Translations under genes and position numbers: made by a program
DNA from: Liquorilactobacillus hordei DSM 19519
Lineage (GTDB): Bacteria > Bacillota > Bacilli > Lactobacillales > Lactobacillaceae
Length of the DNA stretch: 64,000 nt
Assembly (NCBI RefSeq): GCF_019443985.1
Contig: NZ_CP049303.1
Location: forward strand, 1,178,001 to 1,242,000
Reading direction: 5' to 3'
Shown here: positions 1 through 8,272 of the stretch, piece by piece
Numbering within the stretch: position 1 is the first letter of the stretch
Layout of the letters: each line of letters begins with the position of its first letter
Notes under the pieces: generated by a model
What the model saw: the letters and a program-made list of their open reading frames with translations, nothing else
Databases searched by the model: none
Told to the model about the DNA's origin: nothing

Positions 1-1
1 A

Positions 2-1060
2 TTTGCTGAAGTTTTAGTGGTTGCTTCCCCTTGTCCTTTGATCTTGGCTGCTCCAGTTGCGATGGTTTCGGGAATGAGTCGTTCGTCAAGAAATGGGATT
101 GTTGTAAAAACGGGAGATGTAATTGAAAAATTGGCAACAGCCCAAACAGCAATTTTTGATAAAACAGGTACAATTACTAAGGGATACTTAACGGTTGCTC
201 AAATCAAATCTCTAAGTGAACTTACACCAACCGAATTGTTGAGTCTAGCAGTTAGCTTAGAACAAAACTCTAATCATATTTTGGCACGTTCATTAGTTAA
301 GTATGGACAAGAGAACCATGTTGAGTTGCAAAGTTTTACTGATGTTTCCGAGATCGTTGGTCAAGGTCTTGTGGCTAAGCAAAACGAAAAATTGATTAAG
401 GTGGGAAAGTTAAGCTTTGTGACCTCAGCTAATCCAAAATTGGATATCCAACAAACCGCTGTTTATCTTTCGGTTGATCACAAGCTTTGCGGCTATGTGA
501 CTTTTACAGATGAAATTCGGCCAGAAGCTGAGCTGACAATGCGACAATTGAAGCAATATGGTGTAAAGCATTTGATGATGCTAACTGGCGATCAGATTAC
601 AACAGCTCAAAGTGTAGCTCAAAAAGTGGGTATTAGTGATGTGCAGGCCAACTTGTTGCCCCAAGACAAAATTACAGCTATTAAAAGCCTGACTGAGGCA
701 ATGCGACCAGCAATTATGGTTGGTGATGGAGTCAATGATGCACCTTCTCTGGCGATGGCGGATGTGGGAATTGCTATGGGAGCACATGGATCCAGTGCTG
801 CAAGCGAATCAGCAGATGTTGTTATTTTGAAGGATGATTTAAGACGAGTCGCGAAAGCAGTCGAAATTTCCCAAAATACAATGAAAGTGGCTAAACAAGC
901 AGTTTTGATTGGAATATTTATTTGTGTATTATTAATGTTAATCGCAACAACTGGTATTTTACCAGCATTAGTTGGAGCGATGATGCAAGAAATCATTGAT
1001 ACGGTTTCAATTTTATGGGCCTTGCGGGCAAGAGAAGGTCAGCGTCATAGAGCTTTATAA
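2..1060 (+). CDS. Heavy-metal P-type (P1B) ATPase, 5' end cut by the window
   Basis: C-terminal two thirds or so of a metal-exporting P1B ATPase; the reading frame is already open at base 2, so the true start lies outside. Visible parts: the transmembrane metal-binding motif SPC (near base 29), the phosphorylation motif DKTGT (about 158-172), the TGD motif (about 586), the hinge GDGVND (about 723-740), and two C-terminal membrane segments. The SPC form, rather than CPC, is typical of the P1B-4 group (cobalt/zinc/iron export) by family knowledge; the actual metal cannot be read from the sequence. An ArsC-like gene starts 23 bases downstream, probably in the same operon. Confidence 0.9.
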   Translation, partial: FAEVLVVASPCPLILAAPVAMVSGMSRSSRNGIVVKTGDVIEKLATAQTAIFDKTGTITKGYLTVAQIKSLSELTPTELLSLAVSLEQNSNHILARSLVKYGQENHVELQSFTDVSEIVGQGLVAKQNEKLIKVGKLSFVTSANPKLDIQQTAVYLSVDHKLCGYVTFTDEIRPEAELTMRQLKQYGVKHLMMLTGDQITTAQSVAQKVGISDVQANLLPQDKITAIKSLTEAMRPAIMVGDGVNDAPSLAMADVGIAMGAHGSSAASESADVVILKDDLRRVAKAVEISQNTMKVAKQAVLIGIFICVLLMLIATTGILPALVGAMMQEIIDTVSILWALRAREGQRHRAL

Positions 1061-1083
1061 TAAAATTATGTGAGGTACTTTCG

Positions 1084-1488
1084 ATGAAAAAAATATATTT
1101 TTTATGTACTGGGAATTCATGCCGCAGTCAAATGGCGGAAGGATATGCTAGAGTGCTTTTACCACAAAATGAATTTGAAATTAGAAGTGCTGGAGTTGAA
1201 GTTCATGGATTAAATTCTGATGCAGCTAAGGTGATGCTTGAAGATGGGGTTGATATCTCGGGGCAATATTCAAAGAAGATTGATGTTGATTATTTTAAGT
1301 CTGCTGATTTAATTATTACACTATGTGGAGATGCAAAAGACAAGTGCCCTGTTATTTCAGCTGAAACGCAGCACCTTCATTATCCTTTGGCAGATCCTGT
1401 GAATGCAGTTGGAAGCTATGAAGAGCGGCTCGATGTTTTTCGGAATGTTCGTGATAAAATCAAAAAAATAGTACACGGTTTAGAATAA
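1084..1488 (+). CDS. arsC: Arsenate reductase, low-molecular-weight phosphatase type (ArsC-like)
   Basis: 134-residue protein of the thioredoxin-coupled ArsC family, which reduces arsenate to arsenite in the cytoplasm. The P-loop CTGNSCR (C8, C13, R14) is at the N-terminus and a second redox pair C81/C88 sits in the CGDAKDKCP segment, the layout of staphylococcal pI258 ArsC (C10, C82, C89). A phosphatase-like DP pair follows at about residue 103. No arsenite pump or ArsR lies beside it; its only partner is the upstream metal ATPase, so a general low-molecular-weight phosphatase role is not excluded. The ATG follows a GAGGTAC-type ribosome site. Confidence 0.85.
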   Translation: MKKIYFLCTGNSCRSQMAEGYARVLLPQNEFEIRSAGVEVHGLNSDAAKVMLEDGVDISGQYSKKIDVDYFKSADLIITLCGDAKDKCPVISAETQHLHYPLADPVNAVGSYEERLDVFRNVRDKIKKIVHGLE

Positions 1489-1569
1489 GTTTGGCCAATC
1501 ATTTAATAGTCAATTGCATGTTGAAAAATTTTGAATTATGTGTTTTGGTAAGAATATTACCTTTTACAT

Positions 1570-1598
1570 CGTTAACCAATTATAATTAATGGTTGACA
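1570..1598. promoter_or_regulatory. BirA-like biotin operator over the bioY promoter
   Basis: Inverted repeat GTTAACC (1571-1577) - 13 bases - GGTTGAC (1591-1597), one mismatch between the arms. Known BirA operators have the form TGTWAACC-N14..16-GGTTWACA, so the fit is good. A consensus -10 box TATAAT (1581-1586) lies in the spacer, so a bound repressor would block the promoter of the biotin transporter gene downstream. No clear -35 box is seen. Confidence 0.6.
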
Positions 1599-1651
1599 GT
1601 TAGCCTCCGAATACTTACAATGTTGTTATCAAAGTGAGAAGAGGTTTGTTT

Positions 1652-2191
1652 ATGAAGAATCAAAAGCTCCACCTTGTAGTATTGTCAGGTATTTTGTTAG
1701 CAATGATGATCGTTTGTTCACAGATTACAATTCCACTACCCATTGTTCCACTTACAATGCAGACATTTGCAGTAGGTCTAATTGCAAGTCTATTACCAGT
1801 TATGAATAGTTTTACTGTACTTTGCATTTATCTAATAATGGGTGCGGCTGGATTGCCGGTTTTTGCAGGATTTTCTAGCGGACTAGCAGTTTTTGTTGGG
1901 CCAACAGCAGGGTATCTTTATTCGTTTCCAATATACTGCCTAATAACAGGACTAATCTTAAAGTACTGGGGTAAGACTTTTATATCATTATTTACGGCAA
2001 ATATAATTGGGATGCTTGCCAGTCTTTTAATAGGCTCTGTATGGATGATTCCAAATCTGCATATCAGCTTGAACACGGCTTTAATGACAGGAACAGTGCC
2101 ATTCATTATTCCTGGAATTATTAAGGCAGTATTAGCTGTAATAATTGCACAGCGTCTGCAAGGAATAGTACAAAAACAATTAGCAAGATAA
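1652..2191 (+). CDS. bioY: Biotin transporter BioY (S component)
   Basis: 179-residue membrane protein with about six hydrophobic segments; the early stretch TIPLPIVPLTMQTFAVG and the following GAAGLPVFAGFSSG are characteristic of BioY, the substrate-capturing subunit of ECF-type biotin uptake. It works alone or with the ECF energising module encoded elsewhere. The ATG at 1652 is preferred over a GTG at 1634 because the ribosome site AGAAGAGG (about 1637-1644) lies between them, eight bases before the ATG. The gene stands alone and has a BirA-like operator just upstream, fitting biotin repression. Confidence 0.9.
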   Translation: MKNQKLHLVVLSGILLAMMIVCSQITIPLPIVPLTMQTFAVGLIASLLPVMNSFTVLCIYLIMGAAGLPVFAGFSSGLAVFVGPTAGYLYSFPIYCLITGLILKYWGKTFISLFTANIIGMLASLLIGSVWMIPNLHISLNTALMTGTVPFIIPGIIKAVLAVIIAQRLQGIVQKQLAR

Positions 2192-2284
2192 TATAGATGG
2201 TTAAAAGTTATAAATCAAAAGACTTTTATACTGTGCTATAATGTTCCTTAAGTTTGATATTTACTTATGACAAGGAGCATTCAA

Positions 2285-3451
2285 ATGACAAAAAATAAAT
2301 TTAATGAGAAGATTGAGCAAATTGGTATTTCCGATATTAGACAATTTGACTCTGATACAAGTGATATTCCCGGAATAATTAAGTTGACTCTTGGAGAACC
2401 TGATTTCAATACACCAGAGCATATTAAGAAAGCTGCGATTAAAGCAATTGAAGATAATCAATCACATTATTCTCCTAATGCGGGAATCCCAGCTTTACGT
2501 GAAGCTGTCGCAACATATTATAATGAGAAGTTTGATTTGAATTACGCAGCAAGTCAAGTTGTAACAACAGTTGGAGCAACAGAAGCAATTGCAGCTAGTT
2601 TGCAGACAGTTATAAATCCTGGTGATACCGTAATTGTCCCAACGCCGATTTTCCCAATTTACATACCAATAACAAAGGTTAATGATGGCAGTGTAATATT
2701 AGTCGATACGAGCGATGATGGTTTTGTTTTAACTGCAAAGAGGTTAGAACAAGTTATTGATGAACATCCATTAGCTCGCGTTAAGGCAGTTGTGTTGAAT
2801 TATCCTAGCAATCCAACGGGGGTTACTTATACACGCAAACAAATAGAAGAATTGGCAGAAGTTGTGCGGGAACGGAATCTTTGGGTAATCAGTGACGAGA
2901 TTTATGCTGAATTAACATATACTAAGAAGCATTTTTCTATTGCACGGGCAATTCCAGAGAGAACAATTTTAATTACGGGTTTGTCGAAGTCACATGCGAT
3001 GACTGGGTGGCGTATAGGATATATTTTAGGGCCACAAGATTTCGTTGATCAAGTTGTAAAGTCACATCAGAACTTTGTTACAGCTCCAACAACTATTTCT
3101 CAATTTGCAGCACTTGAAGCAATGATTAATGGTAAAAATGACAGTAAGACTATGTTGAAGGAATATGGAAAACGCCGTGATTTCATGATTAAGGAATTAG
3201 AAGAAGTTGGGTTTAAGATTGCGAGTCCAGATGGGGCTTTCTATATCTTTGCCAAGATTCCAGCTAATTGTCCACAAGATTCATGGAAGTTTGTTCGAGC
3301 TTTGGCCAATGAGGCACATGTTGCGATTATTCCAGGTGTATCATTTGGAACTGGTGGGGATGGCTATGTGCGTATCAGTTATGCCGCAAGTTTTGAGAAT
3401 TTACAAGAAGCAGCAAAGCGCATTAAGGAATATGTGAAAAACAGAAAATAA
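2285..3451 (+). CDS. PLP-dependent class I/II aminotransferase, aromatic type (AraT/PatA-like)
   Basis: 388 residues, full-length fold-type I aminotransferase. The PLP lysine is K235 in SKSHAMTGWRIGY; the LGEPDF substrate loop (res. 37-41) and NPTG (about 176-179) are present. The N-terminal region closely follows the lactococcal aromatic aminotransferase pattern (IIKLTLGEPDF, then HIKKA and AIEDNQSHY), so transamination of aromatic, and perhaps other, amino acids is likely; PatA (diaminopimelate-type) is the alternative. An upstream in-frame ATG at 2267 is rejected because the AAGGAG site (2272-2277) lies after it, seven bases before 2285. Monocistronic, ended by the hairpin at 3470. Confidence 0.85.
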   Translation: MTKNKFNEKIEQIGISDIRQFDSDTSDIPGIIKLTLGEPDFNTPEHIKKAAIKAIEDNQSHYSPNAGIPALREAVATYYNEKFDLNYAASQVVTTVGATEAIAASLQTVINPGDTVIVPTPIFPIYIPITKVNDGSVILVDTSDDGFVLTAKRLEQVIDEHPLARVKAVVLNYPSNPTGVTYTRKQIEELAEVVRERNLWVISDEIYAELTYTKKHFSIARAIPERTILITGLSKSHAMTGWRIGYILGPQDFVDQVVKSHQNFVTAPTTISQFAALEAMINGKNDSKTMLKEYGKRRDFMIKELEEVGFKIASPDGAFYIFAKIPANCPQDSWKFVRALANEAHVAIIPGVSFGTGGDGYVRISYAASFENLQEAAKRIKEYVKNRK

Positions 3452-3469
3452 TTGAGATGTTAATGAGTG

Positions 3470-3510
3470 CATCATAAGTCAGGTGAGTTTTGACTTATGG
3501 TGTATTTTTA
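3470..3510 (+). terminator. Rho-independent terminator after the aminotransferase
   Basis: Arms CATCATAAGTCA (3470-3481) and TGACTTATGGTG (3491-3502) pair with one G-T pair and are followed by a T-rich tail. Position just after the aminotransferase stop fits a terminator. Confidence 0.75.
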
Positions 3511-3559
3511 TTTTGTGATAAATAGAAATCTGTACCATAATGTACGATCTTAAAAAAAG

Positions 3560-3587
3560 TTGAAAAAAATTAGTAATCGTATATAAT
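3560..3587 (+). promoter_or_regulatory. Promoter of the marR-efflux operon
   Basis: -35 TTGAAA (3560-3565), 16-base spacer, -10 TATAAT (3582-3587). It runs straight into the palindrome at 3588, so transcription starts inside the presumed operator. Confidence 0.65.
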
Positions 3588-3605
3588 ATTAGTTAGCTAA
3601 CTAAT
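3588..3605. promoter_or_regulatory. Perfect 18-bp palindrome, probable MarR operator
   Basis: ATTAGTTAGCTAACTAAT reads the same on both strands without a mismatch. It lies immediately after the -10 box and 22 bases before the marR start, the usual place for autorepression by a MarR dimer. Binding of this protein to it is inferred. Confidence 0.7.
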
Positions 3606-3626
3606 TAAAAACAAAGGGGATATTTT

Positions 3627-4031
3627 ATGAAACAATCTATTGGGAAATTAATAAAGATAGCTCATAACGCACTTAATGCTGATTTGGATAGACTCGCACG
3701 TCCACATGGATTAACCGGTGTCCAGATGACAATTATAGATTTTTTAAGAACTTGTTCAGCAGTTACACAAAAAGATATCGAAAAAGAATTCCATATACAA
3801 GGTTCAACTGTTACGGTGATGATTGATCGTTTAGAGGCAAAAGATCTGGTTAAGAGGTACAGGTCTGAAAAAGACAAACGAATTAAGGAAATAAAATTAA
3901 CAGATTCTGGAACTGAAATTAGTGAAATCATTAAGGGTTATATAGATAATCATGACAAGCTAATAATGTCTAGTTATTCGGCAGAAGAAAAACAAGTGAT
4001 TTTTAAATTTTTAGAAAGTTTTGAACAATAA
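3627..4031 (+). CDS. MarR-family transcriptional regulator
   Basis: 134 residues with the winged helix-turn-helix of the MarR family: helix pair TQKDIEKEFHIQGSTVTVMIDRL (split here for reference around residues 48-70) and the wing segment RSEKDKRIKEIKLT. Expected to be a dimeric cytoplasmic repressor released by a small, often phenolic, ligand. It is followed after 20 bases by an MFS exporter, so it very probably controls that pump and itself through the perfect palindrome in its promoter. The inducing compound cannot be told from sequence. Confidence 0.88.
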   Translation: MKQSIGKLIKIAHNALNADLDRLARPHGLTGVQMTIIDFLRTCSAVTQKDIEKEFHIQGSTVTVMIDRLEAKDLVKRYRSEKDKRIKEIKLTDSGTEISEIIKGYIDNHDKLIMSSYSAEEKQVIFKFLESFEQ

Positions 4032-4051
4032 AAAAATATATTGGAGAAAAA

Positions 4052-5404
4052 ATGGAAGAATCAATTCAACTTAAAAATAAATTAGCAATTATATCAGCCG
4101 CTTTATTAGCAGCTGGTGGCATAATGATTGAGACGGCTATGAATGTTACTTTCCCCGTCCTTAAGGATGTTTTTAATACATCGCTTAATAATATACAATG
4201 GGTTACTACAGCTTACCTACTGGCGGTTACGGTTACTATGACTATTAGTTCGTATCTAACTAAAAAATATGGTGTCAGAAAAATATGGTTATCTGCCAAC
4301 TTGATTTTTATTATAGGGACTTTGGTTGCAGGACTTTCTCCATCGTTGTCAGTATTATTGGCGGGAAGAGTTTTAGAAGGTATATCAGCTGGACTTGCGA
4401 TGCCATTGATGTTTAATCTGATTTTGACACAGATTCCACAGAGTAAAATAGGTGTTTGGATGGGCATAGGAGCTATGGTAGTTAGCTTGGCTCCTTCATT
4501 TGGCCCTACCTATGGGGGAATATTTATTGAAAGCTTAGGTTGGCGTGCTATATTTTTTACTTTGTTAATTATTCCAGTTGCTTCATTAGTTATGGGTTGG
4601 AGCAGTATAAGAGAAAAACAACGGAGTAAGAATTTAGAGCCATTTGACTTTTGGGCTTTTATCTTGTTAAGTGTGGCATTGATTTCGGGGATTTTGATGA
4701 TTAATCAGCTAGAGGGTGGTTCCATTAATATCGCACTCTTAGCCATTACAATCGTTGCTTTTTTAGCATTCATTGTAGTATCAATAAGAAGCAAAAGAAC
4801 TTTTTTAAATATTCGACTATTTAGTTCTAAATCTTTTACTTTATTATTGATTCCCGTTACTTTGTACATGTTTGCAAACTTAGGACTTGGATTGTTGCTA
4901 CCTAATTATTTGGAATCAGTCACACATACTACAAGTTTTTTGGCGGGTTTTTCATTGTTGCCAGGAACACTAATAGGGGCAGTGTTGTCTCCGGTATTTG
5001 GTTCTTTGTACGATAAAATTGGATCAACTAAATTGCTATTTATTGGAAATGGAATTTTTGCCGCAAGCCTCTTATGTATGGCATTAATTACGCACGAGAT
5101 GAATTTTATGACGATTACTCTTAGCTACATTGTCTTCACGATTGGGAGAAGCATGGCTTTTAGTACAAGTATGACTGCCTCTGTTGATGGGATTCCTGTG
5201 AGTTTGCAAAGTGATGCTAATGCAATTTTACAAGGAACACAGATGTTTATGGGAGCCGTGGGAACAACCGTAGCTGCTTTGTTTGGCTCAGATCAGAGAG
5301 GTATAGAAGCTGGCCTTCAAAACTTTTTCTGGGTTTTATTCGTTATTTCAATATTAATATTTATTATGTTTGTTTTTAGAAATGAGAAAAAAAGTGAAGT
5401 ATAA
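4052..5404 (+). CDS. MFS multidrug exporter, DHA2 (EmrB/QacA) type
   Basis: 450 residues, almost wholly hydrophobic, with the 14-helix DHA2 layout. The motif-A-like loop LTKKYGVRKIW follows helix 2, and the motif C-like segment GPTYGGIFIESLGWRAIF (about res. 151-168) is typical of proton-driven drug exporters. It sits in one operon with the MarR gene, 20 bases upstream, and its ATG follows TTGGAGAAA. Probable role: export of a toxic compound sensed by the MarR protein. The substrate is unknown. Confidence 0.85.
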   Translation: MEESIQLKNKLAIISAALLAAGGIMIETAMNVTFPVLKDVFNTSLNNIQWVTTAYLLAVTVTMTISSYLTKKYGVRKIWLSANLIFIIGTLVAGLSPSLSVLLAGRVLEGISAGLAMPLMFNLILTQIPQSKIGVWMGIGAMVVSLAPSFGPTYGGIFIESLGWRAIFFTLLIIPVASLVMGWSSIREKQRSKNLEPFDFWAFILLSVALISGILMINQLEGGSINIALLAITIVAFLAFIVVSIRSKRTFLNIRLFSSKSFTLLLIPVTLYMFANLGLGLLLPNYLESVTHTTSFLAGFSLLPGTLIGAVLSPVFGSLYDKIGSTKLLFIGNGIFAASLLCMALITHEMNFMTITLSYIVFTIGRSMAFSTSMTASVDGIPVSLQSDANAILQGTQMFMGAVGTTVAALFGSDQRGIEAGLQNFFWVLFVISILIFIMFVFRNEKKSEV

Positions 5405-5547
5405 TAAGAAGAACGGTAAGATATTGATTATAGAGTTGATAACAAGAATTCTAAGTAAAAGATCTTAATTCCTGATTTTAGTTTAGTGTATGTTCTCAAT
5501 TATAATAGTATAATGATAGGTACATCTATATAAAGGAAGTATGGCTA

Positions 5548-6330
5548 ATGTATGAAATAACCAAAGATTGCCCAATTGGTGTTTTCGACTCTGGCGTTGG
5601 TGGAATTAGTGTTCTTCGTGATTTACATCGCTTGATGCCACAAGAAGACTATCATTTCTTCGGAGATTCAGATAATGCACCTTATGGGATTAAAACCACT
5701 GCTGAAGTTAAAAAGTTGAGTTTTGACATTGTAGATCATTTTATTGAGCAGAAGGTTAAAGCAATTGTAATTGCATGTAATACTGCTACGAGTGCGGCAG
5801 TTATAGATATCCGTCAAGCTTATCCAGATCTGACAGTGATTGGATTAGAACCGGCGATTAAACCAGCAGTGTTGCGGAAGCCTAATTCGCAGATTCTGGT
5901 GATGGCAACTCCATTAACGTTGAGAGAACAAAAATTCCAAGAATTGCTTGCTCAATATGAGAATCTCGCAGATCTAGTATTGGTTCCGGCACCAGATCTT
6001 GTTGAATATGTGGAGAACGGTGATCTGAATTCCCCAGCAGTAATGAACTATTTGGAGGGATTATTAGCACCGTATAAGGAGACGGCTGACTCTGTGGTAT
6101 TAGGTTGTACGCATTTTCCATTCGTGAAAGCTGCAATCCAGAAAGTAATGGGTAACCACCAATTTATTATTGATGGTGGACCTGGTGCATCACGAGAATT
6201 GCAGCGGATTTTGCGAGACAAGGAATTATTGCAGCCATTGAATCATCAAGGAAGTGTTGCCTTTGCCAATAGTGAAGAAGGATCAGGTAAGATTGAATTA
6301 AGCGAGCAATTGTTTAAGGCACAAATGTAA
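5548..6330 (+). CDS. murI: Glutamate racemase
   Basis: 260 residues, the usual length. Converts L- to D-glutamate for peptidoglycan stem peptides in the cytoplasm. Both catalytic cysteines are present: C77 in ACNTATS and C187 in GCTHFPF; the N-terminal GVFDSGVGG motif (res. 11-19) binds the substrate. The ATG at 5548 follows AAGGAAG (5533-5539) at eight bases; an out-of-frame ATG at 5541 is closer to that site and opens only a five-codon frame. Two overlapping TATAAT boxes lie at 5501-5514. The gene stands alone and is followed by a hairpin within a repeat copy. Confidence 0.95.
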   Translation: MYEITKDCPIGVFDSGVGGISVLRDLHRLMPQEDYHFFGDSDNAPYGIKTTAEVKKLSFDIVDHFIEQKVKAIVIACNTATSAAVIDIRQAYPDLTVIGLEPAIKPAVLRKPNSQILVMATPLTLREQKFQELLAQYENLADLVLVPAPDLVEYVENGDLNSPAVMNYLEGLLAPYKETADSVVLGCTHFPFVKAAIQKVMGNHQFIIDGGPGASRELQRILRDKELLQPLNHQGSVAFANSEEGSGKIELSEQLFKAQM

Positions 6331-6370
6331 ATGATTTTGGATTATAGATGGGAATAAAAGTCTATGTGAA

Positions 6371-6475
6371 TTTAAAGAGGAACTCGGTCAAAATTAATTT
6401 TGATCTAGTTCCTCTATTTTACTACGAATAAATGTGTTGCATAAGTCAAAAGTTTCTATCTAACTTTAAATATCT
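6371..6475 (-). repeat. Intergenic repeat, copy 1 (with terminator hairpin)
   Basis: First of at least five related roughly 100-bp repeats in this window. On the minus strand it reads TTATGCAACA, CATTTATTCG, then a hairpin with GATCAAAATT. On the plus strand the hairpin has lower arms AGAGGAACT (6376-6384) and AGTTCCTCT (6407-6415), an inner TCAAAATTAATTTTGA palindrome, and a short T-rich tail, so it probably ends murI transcription. Confidence 0.65.
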
Positions 6476-6598
6476 TTCAAGGTACAATTCATTCGATTTA
6501 TTCTAGTACAGGTATTGAAAAACTCCTTTCTAAGAAGATAAAGTTGAGTTATTTGCTGTTTTTTAATGGATATCACTTTAGAAACCACCATAATGAAA

Positions 6599-7153
6599 TT
6601 AACGTGCCACGATTTTTTTTGCTTTTCTAATGACCCCATCGCGCCACTTGTAGATGGCCTGTCTTGAGACACCTAACATTTTTGCCATCTTGGTTATACT
6701 GACACCAGCTACACGGTTTGCGAGATACGCTTGTTCTTGTAGTGTACACTTGTCCCAGAGCTCTTGGAAGAAAGCACTAGCGAGAATCTCCCCTTCAAAA
6801 TTACTGGCGAATGGATCAGGATAGCCACTGTCTTCAGTTGTGTCATCGGAATGAATTGTAATTAAAGGCTTACAGTGCTCCTGATGCTTCACTTCCTTAC
6901 GAATTCGATCTAACAAACGCCATTTGATTAATCTAAAGGCAAAGGGACCGAATACCTCGAGATCTTCAGATGAGTGTGTTGTAAAGAAATGCTCATAAGC
7001 TTCCACATATAATAAGCAGCCTTCTTGGTATAGATCCTGATAATCATTTCTGGTAGGTGAGATGCCAAGGCTTTTAAGAACACCATGGATTAATCTTGTA
7101 TTGTCGTCTTGCAAGAGATGCTTGAAAGCAAAGGTTGATATTTTATCATTCAT
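6599..7153 (-). CDS. Sigma-70 family factor, ComX/SigH-like
   Basis: 184 residues. A region-2-like core-binding segment is visible (DYQDLYQEGCLLYVEAYEHF, about res. 38-57), then an acidic linker, then a region-4 helix-turn-helix (TKMAKMLGVSRQAIYKWR, about 154-171). This compact architecture without regions 1 or 3 is that of ComX/SigH-type alternative sigma factors, which direct RNA polymerase to late competence genes in streptococci and are conserved but often silent in lactobacilli. It is divergent from a ComK-like gene, which supports a competence role; that role is inferred. The ATG follows GGAGTGATTCAAAA. Confidence 0.75.
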   Translation of the reverse strand: MNDKISTFAFKHLLQDDNTRLIHGVLKSLGISPTRNDYQDLYQEGCLLYVEAYEHFFTTHSSEDLEVFGPFAFRLIKWRLLDRIRKEVKHQEHCKPLITIHSDDTTEDSGYPDPFASNFEGEILASAFFQELWDKCTLQEQAYLANRVAGVSITKMAKMLGVSRQAIYKWRDGVIRKAKKIVAR

Positions 7154-7174
7154 TTTTGAATCACTCCAATTAGG

Positions 7175-7188
7175 TTGAATTGATTCAA
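7175..7188. promoter_or_regulatory. Inverted repeat in the 5' region of the sigma-factor gene
   Basis: TTGAAT-TG-ATTCAA, perfect 6-bp arms, 22 bases upstream of the sigma-factor start; a further TTGAATCA half-site is at 7156-7163, between it and the start codon. A regulator site is plausible, but which protein would bind is unknown. Confidence 0.35.
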
Positions 7189-7273
7189 GGCCTCAAATCA
7201 TTTTCAGAGTACACAAAAATAATTGTTTGAAAAATCTAGAGGAAAGTGTTAAAAAGATAGATTAAAATTAATA

Positions 7274-7302
7274 TGGTAATTAATTAGAGAAAGCTTTATA
7301 AT
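7274..7302 (+). promoter_or_regulatory. Promoter of the comK-like gene
   Basis: Consensus -10 TATAAT (7297-7302) with a poor -35 TGGTAA (7274-7279) at 17 bases. The weak -35 suggests a need for an activator. The cre box begins ten bases downstream. Confidence 0.5.
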
Positions 7303-7312
7303 GAAAGCTATT

Positions 7313-7330
7313 AATGATAACGCTATCAAA
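7313..7330. promoter_or_regulatory. Catabolite-responsive element (cre) at the comK-like promoter
   Basis: AATGATAACGCTATCAAA fits the CcpA consensus WWTGNAARCGNWWWCAWW at 17 of 18 positions (T for A at position 6 only). It lies just downstream of the -10 box, where CcpA binding normally represses. Confidence 0.75.
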
Positions 7331-7358
7331 AAAGTGTGAAGGGTAGAGGGGGAAGCAA

Positions 7359-8111
7359 ATGCATCACGAAAAAATTTTATTTCATGGATTCAATCTAGAT
7401 GAGATTATCTTCAATTCAGAATTGGATATGAAGGCAACAATTAATCTGCAGAGTACATTGTTTGTTTTCAATTGTCTCAATTATAAGAAACTTGGCTGCA
7501 AGTCAATCTTAGTTGACAAGTACAGGGGAATTATCAGAACTAATAAGGAGACTAAGAAGTTAATAAACCAATTTATTACGGATCAAGCAGTCAGCTTCCT
7601 AGGAACGAGGGTAATGTCTCAAAATAAGGGTGGTTTACCATATGTCTATGGCAAGAATGTAATAATTCCATTATCTGGAGCAACGCAGCATTCAACTGAT
7701 TGGTTATTGTTGAATGATAGCGTTGGAGTTTCATTTACAGAAAATAAACGGAATATGACAATATTATTTAGAGAGTTCTTGGGTGACCCATTGAGAATGG
7801 ACTTCATGGTTGATAAGAATGTAGTTAGGAGGCAGTTGAAGATAGCAGGTAATATTATAATGAAGCAGTGCAGCATAGTGGATGAGATTAATATTGAATT
7901 TCAGAATATTAAACAAACGTCTGTTTATAATATTTGTGGACAATATACGGATCCGAGTGTAGAGAGTACCTCTTTAAAGAGTGAGCTGGATTGGGGAATC
8001 TATTATATTATTGAAAATGTGTTGAAAGGCATAATGGGTAAGGAGGTGTCAAAAGAGTTAGTTGAAGATAGTCTGAAGGAGATTAGGAAGAAGAGTAGGG
8101 GAATCATCTAA
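7359..8111 (+). CDS. ComK-like competence transcription factor
   Basis: 250 residues, no membrane segment. Residues about 60-160 follow the ComK pattern: an FLGTR segment, a K-P stretch before IIPLSGATQ, a conserved tryptophan (STDWLLL), and a later basic region. Bacillus ComK, the master activator of DNA-uptake genes, is about 190 residues, so this protein has some 60 extra residues, mostly C-terminal (SELDWGIYYII and beyond). It lies divergently from a ComX-like sigma factor and behind a cre box. Assignment rests on pattern resemblance, not on a search. Start chosen at the ATG after AGAGGGGGAAGC. Confidence 0.55.
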   Translation: MHHEKILFHGFNLDEIIFNSELDMKATINLQSTLFVFNCLNYKKLGCKSILVDKYRGIIRTNKETKKLINQFITDQAVSFLGTRVMSQNKGGLPYVYGKNVIIPLSGATQHSTDWLLLNDSVGVSFTENKRNMTILFREFLGDPLRMDFMVDKNVVRRQLKIAGNIIMKQCSIVDEINIEFQNIKQTSVYNICGQYTDPSVESTSLKSELDWGIYYIIENVLKGIMGKEVSKELVEDSLKEIRKKSRGII

Positions 8112-8210
8112 TTATTGAGGTTAAATAAAAAAGAGTAAATAGAAATTTAAGATGCTAACGTAGTTTAAGTAACGTAAGTGTAATATATTATTACTATAAT
8201 TAATGAAATT

Positions 8211-8262
8211 GGCATATTCATAAAATAAGTAGATTTTATGAATTTAATGTGCCTTTTTTTAT
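8211..8262 (+). terminator. Terminator between the comK-like gene and the EPS locus
   Basis: Long hairpin: GGCATATTCATAAAAT (8211-8226) pairs with ATTTTATGAATTTAATGTGCC (8233-8253, with a small bulge) and is followed by TTTTTTT. It insulates the EPS locus from upstream transcription. Confidence 0.75.
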
Positions 8263-8272
8263 TTTTTTTGTA

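Noticed and set aside
619..996. 125-codon minus-strand frame opposite the P-type ATPase
   Set aside because: Lies wholly opposite conserved ATPase motifs and has no ribosome site; a shadow frame.
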